Made by a program: the position numbers and the translations under genes. The notes below the pieces were generated by a model. The model did not search any database, was not told where the DNA came from, and saw only the letters and a program-made list of their open reading frames with translations. From assembly GCA_023055355.1 (NCBI GenBank), contig JALJCS010000039.1, positions 2,157,001 through 2,221,000 on the forward strand: a DNA stretch of 64,000 bases, given 5' to 3'. Below, piece by piece: positions 60,101 to 64,000 of the stretch. This DNA is from Agelaius tricolor. Its lineage: Eukaryota > Chordata > Aves > Passeriformes > Icteridae. Within the stretch, counting starts at the first letter, position 1, and each line of letters begins with the position of its first letter.

Positions 60101-60178
60101 CATGCAAGGTTCCAAGAGCCCTTGTTGTATTAACCGTTCTACCTCTGGTTTTAGTCCCCTTCGCCCCTCATCTGACAT
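57159..60178 (-). pseudogene. pol: Provirus C pol: reverse transcriptase, RNase H, integrase
   Basis: Reverse transcriptase begins at about 60178 (YRLVHDLRE, IDLKDTFW) and meets a single TGA at about 59840. It continues with VLPQGF and YVDDLLIAG. RNase H follows with LFVDGSSR, ACELYAVLWAL and YTDSKYAFG. A one-base frameshift at about 58216 separates it from integrase (58214-57159), which has an HHCC finger ending CITC, QIDFTELP, DSDRGPHF and RVERAN as the DD35E core, and a C-terminal domain with GPYVVLF. All catalytic residues remain. The class I character (YVDD, integrase type) contrasts with provirus A. Confidence 0.9.
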
Positions 60179-60660
60179 GGGATATTGTTTATCCTTACTG
60201 GGATTTCTGGGCTTTGAATGTTGACTGTGAAGGGCTCTATATTCAATCTTCCTGCTGTATCAGGGGTATACCAGACTTCTGGGTTGATTTTCTCTTCGTC
60301 AGTCACCCGTAAGGGGCACAACCTGACTTTCAGCTGTTTTTCTTCAATAGTTATGTTTATCCCTAATTCCACCATTAAATCTCTTCCTAATAAATTGTAA
60401 TCAGCTTCAGGGACCAGTAGCAGTGATCCTACCCCTATTTTCTTCTCTGATTCTATTAAAACATCTTTAATTACAGGAACCTTGAAGGGTTCTCCTTTTG
60501 CCCCAATAACCTGTAGTGTGGAAGGTGAAATCTTACATCCCGGGGGCAAAGACTGAACTGTTGATCTCTCAGCCCCTGTATCTACAAGGAAGGTTATGGG
60601 GGTTTGCTGGGGACCCACCTTAAGTTTTACCAAGGGCTCCGATGACATTTGCGTCCCCAA
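60151..60660 (-). pseudogene. pro: Provirus C protease
   Basis: An aspartic protease with FLVDTGAERS and the later NLLGRDLM motif, open for 169 codons. It lies between gag and reverse transcriptase. It runs out of register with reverse transcriptase by one base near 60200, either by decay or as a natural frame change. The family usually makes pro-pol as one product, so decay is likelier. Confidence 0.82.
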
Positions 60661-60681
60661 TAGATAAAGCCCTTGACCCCC

Positions 60682-62161
60682 CTAATCCTCTTTGAACGTT
60701 TTCTCATCCCTAAGCCTCTTTCGGCATTCCCTCTTCATGTGTCCTTTTCCACCACAATAGTAGCACACTGTTCCTTCTCTCCCTCCAGTTGGGGGTCCTC
60801 CTAAATCCTGGGGACCTCTCCTCATGCCACTTCTTTCTCGTGCTGGAAGGTTGTTTCGTTGTGCCTCCCTGACTGCCGCCACCATCATCCAAACTTGTCT
60901 TTTGTGTGCCTCATCCTCTTGTCTAATATATACCTTCTGAGCCTCCCTGAGCAATTCATCAAGTCCTCTGTCCTGCCAATCCTCTAACTTTTCTAATTTC
61001 TTTCGAACATCCTCCCATGATTTGGCTACAAACTGTGTTTTAAGGAGCGCTTGCCCCATTGGTGTCTCTGGGTCCACCCCTGAGTATAAATGAAAACTCT
61101 TCCTTAATCTTTCCAACCATTCAGTGGGGGTCTCATCTTTTCCATGGCACTCTTTGAATGCCTTGCTTATATTTTGTCCCCGGGGCACAGCCTCTCGTAT
61201 GCCCTGGATTATGATGGTTCTTAAGTCCTGCATATGACCACGATGGTTGGGGTCCTGCTTGTTCCAGTTGGGATTTTGCAAGGGCCATTTCACATCAGCC
61301 CCAGGACCTTGAACATGTTGGGTGTCCCAAATCCTCATTCCTGCCCTTCTAATCATCCCTCTCTCCTCTGTTGTAAATAGGATGCCTAGAATGGATTGCA
61401 TCTCCACCCAAGTATATATGTTTGGCCCTAGGAACTGATCCACTCTTTCTGCTACTCCTATAGGGTTTTCTAATAATTTTCCCATCTCTTTCTTAAACTC
61501 ACGGACATCTCCTGAGTTCAAGGGGACAGTGACAAACCCCATCCCAGCTTGAGGTCCTCCTAATGCTATTTCTCTGAGAGGGAACAACCCACTGCTCTCT
61601 CCTTCCTCAATTACTGTTCTCATCTGACTCCGAGTACGCCTCCTGCAATCCGGGGAGTCCATGACCTGCTGTCTATTAGGAGCCGATGCCAGGAATGCGT
61701 TTAGGGGGGGTTCAGGGGGAGCTGGTGGTATATACGGGGGAGGATAAATAGGAACATATTCCTCCAGTCGAGACTTTTTCTTTTTTTCCTCCTCCCCTTG
61801 ACTTCCCTTAAGGGGGAACAGCCTAGCTGTTTGCTCATTACTTTCTACCAACCATAATTTAGCATGTGCACTCTCCTCTGAGTTCACCGGCTCTTTAGAA
61901 TTCACATAAATGTTCAGGGCTTGACAGACCCAATCCTCGAAGGATCCGAAAACAGGCCAGTATATACTTCCTGAATCCAGATTCTTGCCTCCCCACACTA
62001 CCATACAATAATTTATCATTTTTGCCTTATCCTTCCCCTTTCTGGAGGGGAAAGTCATCCCAATACTTAATCATTAATCCTAACGGACTGTCCTTAGGTA
62101 TTGGGAGTAACTGGGGACCCTCCCCCATGGCATCAGAAGGCTTGCTTTCCTTCTGCCCCAT
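60682..62161 (-). pseudogene. gag: Provirus C gag, one frameshift near the N-terminus
   Basis: The natural start is the ATG at 62161 followed by Gly (MGQKES), a myristoylation signal. About 38 codons later a one-base shift in a C-run near 62045 moves to the long frame (458 codons from 62058). That frame contains a late-domain PPPY in a proline-rich linker, a capsid with ECHGKDETPTEWLERLRK (major homology-like) and a C-terminal coiled, charged segment. It ends with one zinc knuckle, CYYCGGKGHMKREC. Apart from the single shift the gene is open. Confidence 0.85.
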
Positions 62162-62515
62162 CTTCCAAGGCACCTCCACACACACACACACACACAAACC
62201 CCTCGGTCATGGCTCGCTCCCTCGCAGGCTACGAGAACCGCACTACTAGAGGGTCCCTCTCACGTCGTCCGCAGTTGGATGTCTCATTCACCGTGCCCTG
62301 GGATCCCAACCCCAACCGAGCGGTTCACCTCGTATACTCACGCGTCCTGCGTTGTCGCTCGGATCTTCATGCACAAAGTTTACAGGGTTACCGGTGTTTT
62401 CCTTGCTTATTCCCGAATTTAGGTTCGTCAGTCCAGATGAGGGGTCGGGTGAGAAGGCCAGGGCCACCAGGTGGTGGGGCGCCCCCCCAGGATTCTCGAA
62501 CTAACCCCGTTTTCT
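62162..62515 (-). other. Provirus C leader
   Basis: Untranslated leader between primer site and gag, with a CA dinucleotide run at 62179-62197. No gene. Confidence 0.6.
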
Positions 62516-62535
62516 GGATCCGAGTCATGGCAACA
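62516..62535 (-). promoter_or_regulatory. Primer binding site, tRNA-His-like
   Basis: On the minus strand TGTTGCCATGACTCGGATCC lies five bases after the LTR. It agrees with the complement of the 3' end of vertebrate tRNA-His at 17 of 20 positions; one mismatch is a CpG-type G to A. Confidence 0.7.
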
Positions 62536-62540
62536 AATTG

Positions 62541-63140
62541 TGATAAATGAGTCCACTGGATTTAAGGATCATATAATTATTTTTATTATTATGCAAGCGA
62601 GAATAAGCAAAGTTCAGCGCTGGGCGGCCGGGAGTCTCCGCTCCTTTAGGCTCGCACTGTTCCTATCCCCAAAGTCCACCTTTTATTGCCTTTTTCTCCC
62701 GGGTCCAGGGATGACATGGTCTGTCTTTTGCGCTTGCTCGTTCAGTTGCTAGGGGGTCTTTTTCTGCCTTCTGGTGGTCGTGGGATGAAGGCTCCGAGTC
62801 TTCCTCTTTGAACCGCTGAGTGAACTTTCCCTTATAAGGCATACCTATACAGTGGAATTTTCAGAACACTATATGATTCCTGCAAGCCTAAGCAATTCTT
62901 GCGATTTTAAGGATTGTTGTTACAGCCTTCCTCTGTGACCACTGGGTGAACTTTTCCTTATAAGGTATATCTTTACCATGGAATTCCCAAAGCACTATAC
63001 GATTCCTGCAATCCAAGCAACCATGTGTGCCTTCACATTTAAGAATCAAGCGGTATTAGCTATTTAGTTATTGCTTTTATATTGTATAATTATTTAGCTA
63101 TTGATTTAATTAATGAACAAACGTATTGCTACCTATTACA
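62541..63140 (-). repeat. 5' LTR of provirus C (600 bp)
   Basis: Starts TGTAATAGGT at 63140 and ends TTTATCA at 62541. It has the same two related U3 blocks as the 3' LTR (62818-62890 and 62944-63020), here both with CTTATAAGG-type segments. It differs from the 3' LTR by many substitutions and a few indels. Confidence 0.9.
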
Positions 63141-63651
63141 TCCAATTTGTGTTGAATTTGGGCTGGGTTGGGACTTGTTGTTTTGGGGTGAGTTGATGGG
63201 TGTTTGTTGTGGGTCCTGGGGAGGGGAGGTCCAGGGTTTGGTGGGGGTGATAGTCAAAGGGGGGCGGGAGGTGATTGGACAGGGGACTTGACCAATCATT
63301 CGATGCCCTGAGAAAATGATTGGTCCAGAATGAATATCGATAAGGACCAATGAGAACACCAGAAAATGACCAATCAACGTGCGGATCCAAACCCCACCAA
63401 TCCTGGACCTGAGAGGGGTTATAAAATGAGGGTTTCGATTGGGTTGGGGTTCTTCTCCTTCTGGGGGATGTACTATATGGGGGAGAACCCAGTGTGTTTG
63501 GGACACATCATTATCTTTGGGTTGTTGCATGGGAGTTTGGGCTTATCTCAAACTCCCTGTCGTCTGTAGTTTGTTTTGAGAAACGAGAGCCTGTTTCCTT
63601 CTCAAAATCTGGCCTCGTTCAAATTCATAACAGCATGGTTTTTCACCAGCA
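63141..63651 (+). promoter_or_regulatory. CCAAT-rich TATA promoter-like segment
   Basis: Six CCAAT or ATTGG boxes lie at 63273, 63291, 63318, 63345, 63368 and 63395. They are followed by TATAAAA at 63420. A GTGAGT donor at 63652 would end a transcribed leader exon. Spacing fits a strong promoter for plus-strand transcription toward the PIM exon. It might be part of an unrecognised LTR. Confidence 0.5.
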
Positions 63652-63881
63652 GTGAGTGGGTTCTTCCTTGTCATGGTTGGGCCTTGCCAGGGTTTCCACA
63701 GCCCTCTTCTAACACCAGTGGCTTCTTTTCTAAGCCTAAGTCAACCCAAGTCCCAGGTGCTGGCGAGAGGGCAGTGGTCACCCCGTGTGCCACTGATGCA
63801 GCCCCCGCAGGCCCAGGGATGCTGGGGCCAGGCTCTGGGAGCAGCAGCATCCCCCTGCTGAACTCCATCTGTATTCCATAG
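63652..63881 (+). other. Intron in front of the PIM-type exon
   Basis: GTGAGTGGG at the start and ...CATAG at the end, 230 bp. Its sequence resembles the intron that precedes this exon in passerine PIM genes. The expected upstream kinase exon is not present before the donor. Confidence 0.5.
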
Positions 63882-64000
63882 AAACACGGTCATACAGCCC
63901 CCCGGAATGGACCCACTTTGGCTGGTACCATGGCGAGGCAGCTACGATCTGGTCCCTGGGCATCCTGCTGCACCAGATGGTCTGCGGGGAGCACCCTTTC
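63882..64000 (+). CDS. PIM1-like: PIM-type serine/threonine kinase, partial exon
   Basis: After an AG acceptor and a split codon the exon reads TRSYSPPEW (end of the activation segment, the PPE form of APE). It then reads [16 protein letters not shown] (kinase subdomain IX) and MVCGEHPF, and runs off the window edge. The SPPEW and WSLGILL motifs are diagnostic of PIM kinases, which are strongly multiplied in songbird genomes. The upstream part of the kinase domain, with the catalytic HRD and DFG motifs, is absent before the intron, so this is a gene fragment or a copy with a replaced 5' end. No stop occurs in the visible 39 codons. Confidence 0.75.

Larger units (their letters stand above)
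53366..63140 (-). mobile_element. Provirus C: gamma-like endogenous retrovirus, nearly complete
   Basis: Minus strand: 5' LTR (63140-62541), primer site (62535-62516), leader, gag (62161-60682), protease (60660-60151), pol (60178-57159), accessory frame (57166-56513), env (56299-54117), polypurine tract (about 53990-53970) and 3' LTR (53969-53366). YVDDLL in reverse transcriptase, one zinc knuckle and PPPY in gag place it with class I (gamma-like) elements. It has few lesions: single-base frameshifts in gag, pro/pol, the RNase H to integrase junction and env, and single stops in pol and (two) in the accessory frame. No matching target duplication is seen at its ends. Confidence 0.9.

Overview
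The window looks like vertebrate, almost certainly avian, DNA, and a songbird is the best guess. The reasons are a 15-exon maestro HEAT-like (MROH7-type) gene with avian exon structure, a PIM-type kinase exon of the kind greatly multiplied in passerines, avian ERVL- and ERVK-type LTRs, and eukaryotic 18S, 5.8S and 28S rDNA. There are no bacterial features. Ordinary genes are scarce; most of the window is endogenous retrovirus, rDNA relics and satellite-like repeats, as in a W-linked, subtelomeric or other poorly recombining region. The chromosomal placement is inference.

Layout. 1-3627: unclassified DNA with two tandem repeats (about 187-bp and 37-bp periods). 3628-10960: provirus A, minus strand, with a beta-like gag, dUTPase-protease and pol but a CX6CC-type env; it has a 3' LTR and no 5' LTR. 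10961-15560: provirus B, minus strand, a badly decayed gamma-like gag-pro-pol with a plus-strand LTR inserted in its reverse transcriptase. 16014-16480: another plus-strand LTR. 18320-23514: the MROH7-like gene, whose 15 exons join in phase to a 669-residue open frame.

24261-53969: a large inverted duplication. The left arm (24261-36598) and the reverse-oriented right arm (41791-53969) each carry, from outside to inside, a 604-bp LTR, a GGAA tract, a solo LTR with 6-bp target duplications, a CpG-rich segment, ERVL LTRs, an ERVK-type LTR, unclassified DNA, a 5' external transcribed spacer and an 18S gene. The centre holds ITS1, 5.8S, ITS2 and the first 2.5 kb of 28S, which breaks off at about 41790 into inverted ITS1. 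Both 18S copies are pseudogenes. The arms differ by several percent in most places but look identical for about 3.8 kb (26825-30595 against 47510-51285), which suggests gene conversion.

53366-63140: provirus C, minus strand, a nearly complete gamma-like element with both LTRs, a tRNA-His-like primer site, gag, protease, pol and env, interrupted by a few stops and frameshifts. 63141-64000: a CCAAT-rich TATA promoter-like segment, then the beginning of a PIM kinase exon cut by the window edge.

The most unusual point is that proviruses A and C, whose pol genes are of different classes, both carry a frame of about 216 codons between pol and env. It starts over the end of pol and encodes a helical N-terminus, a conserved cysteine module, a second Cys pair and a basic tail. 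I recognise no named family for it.
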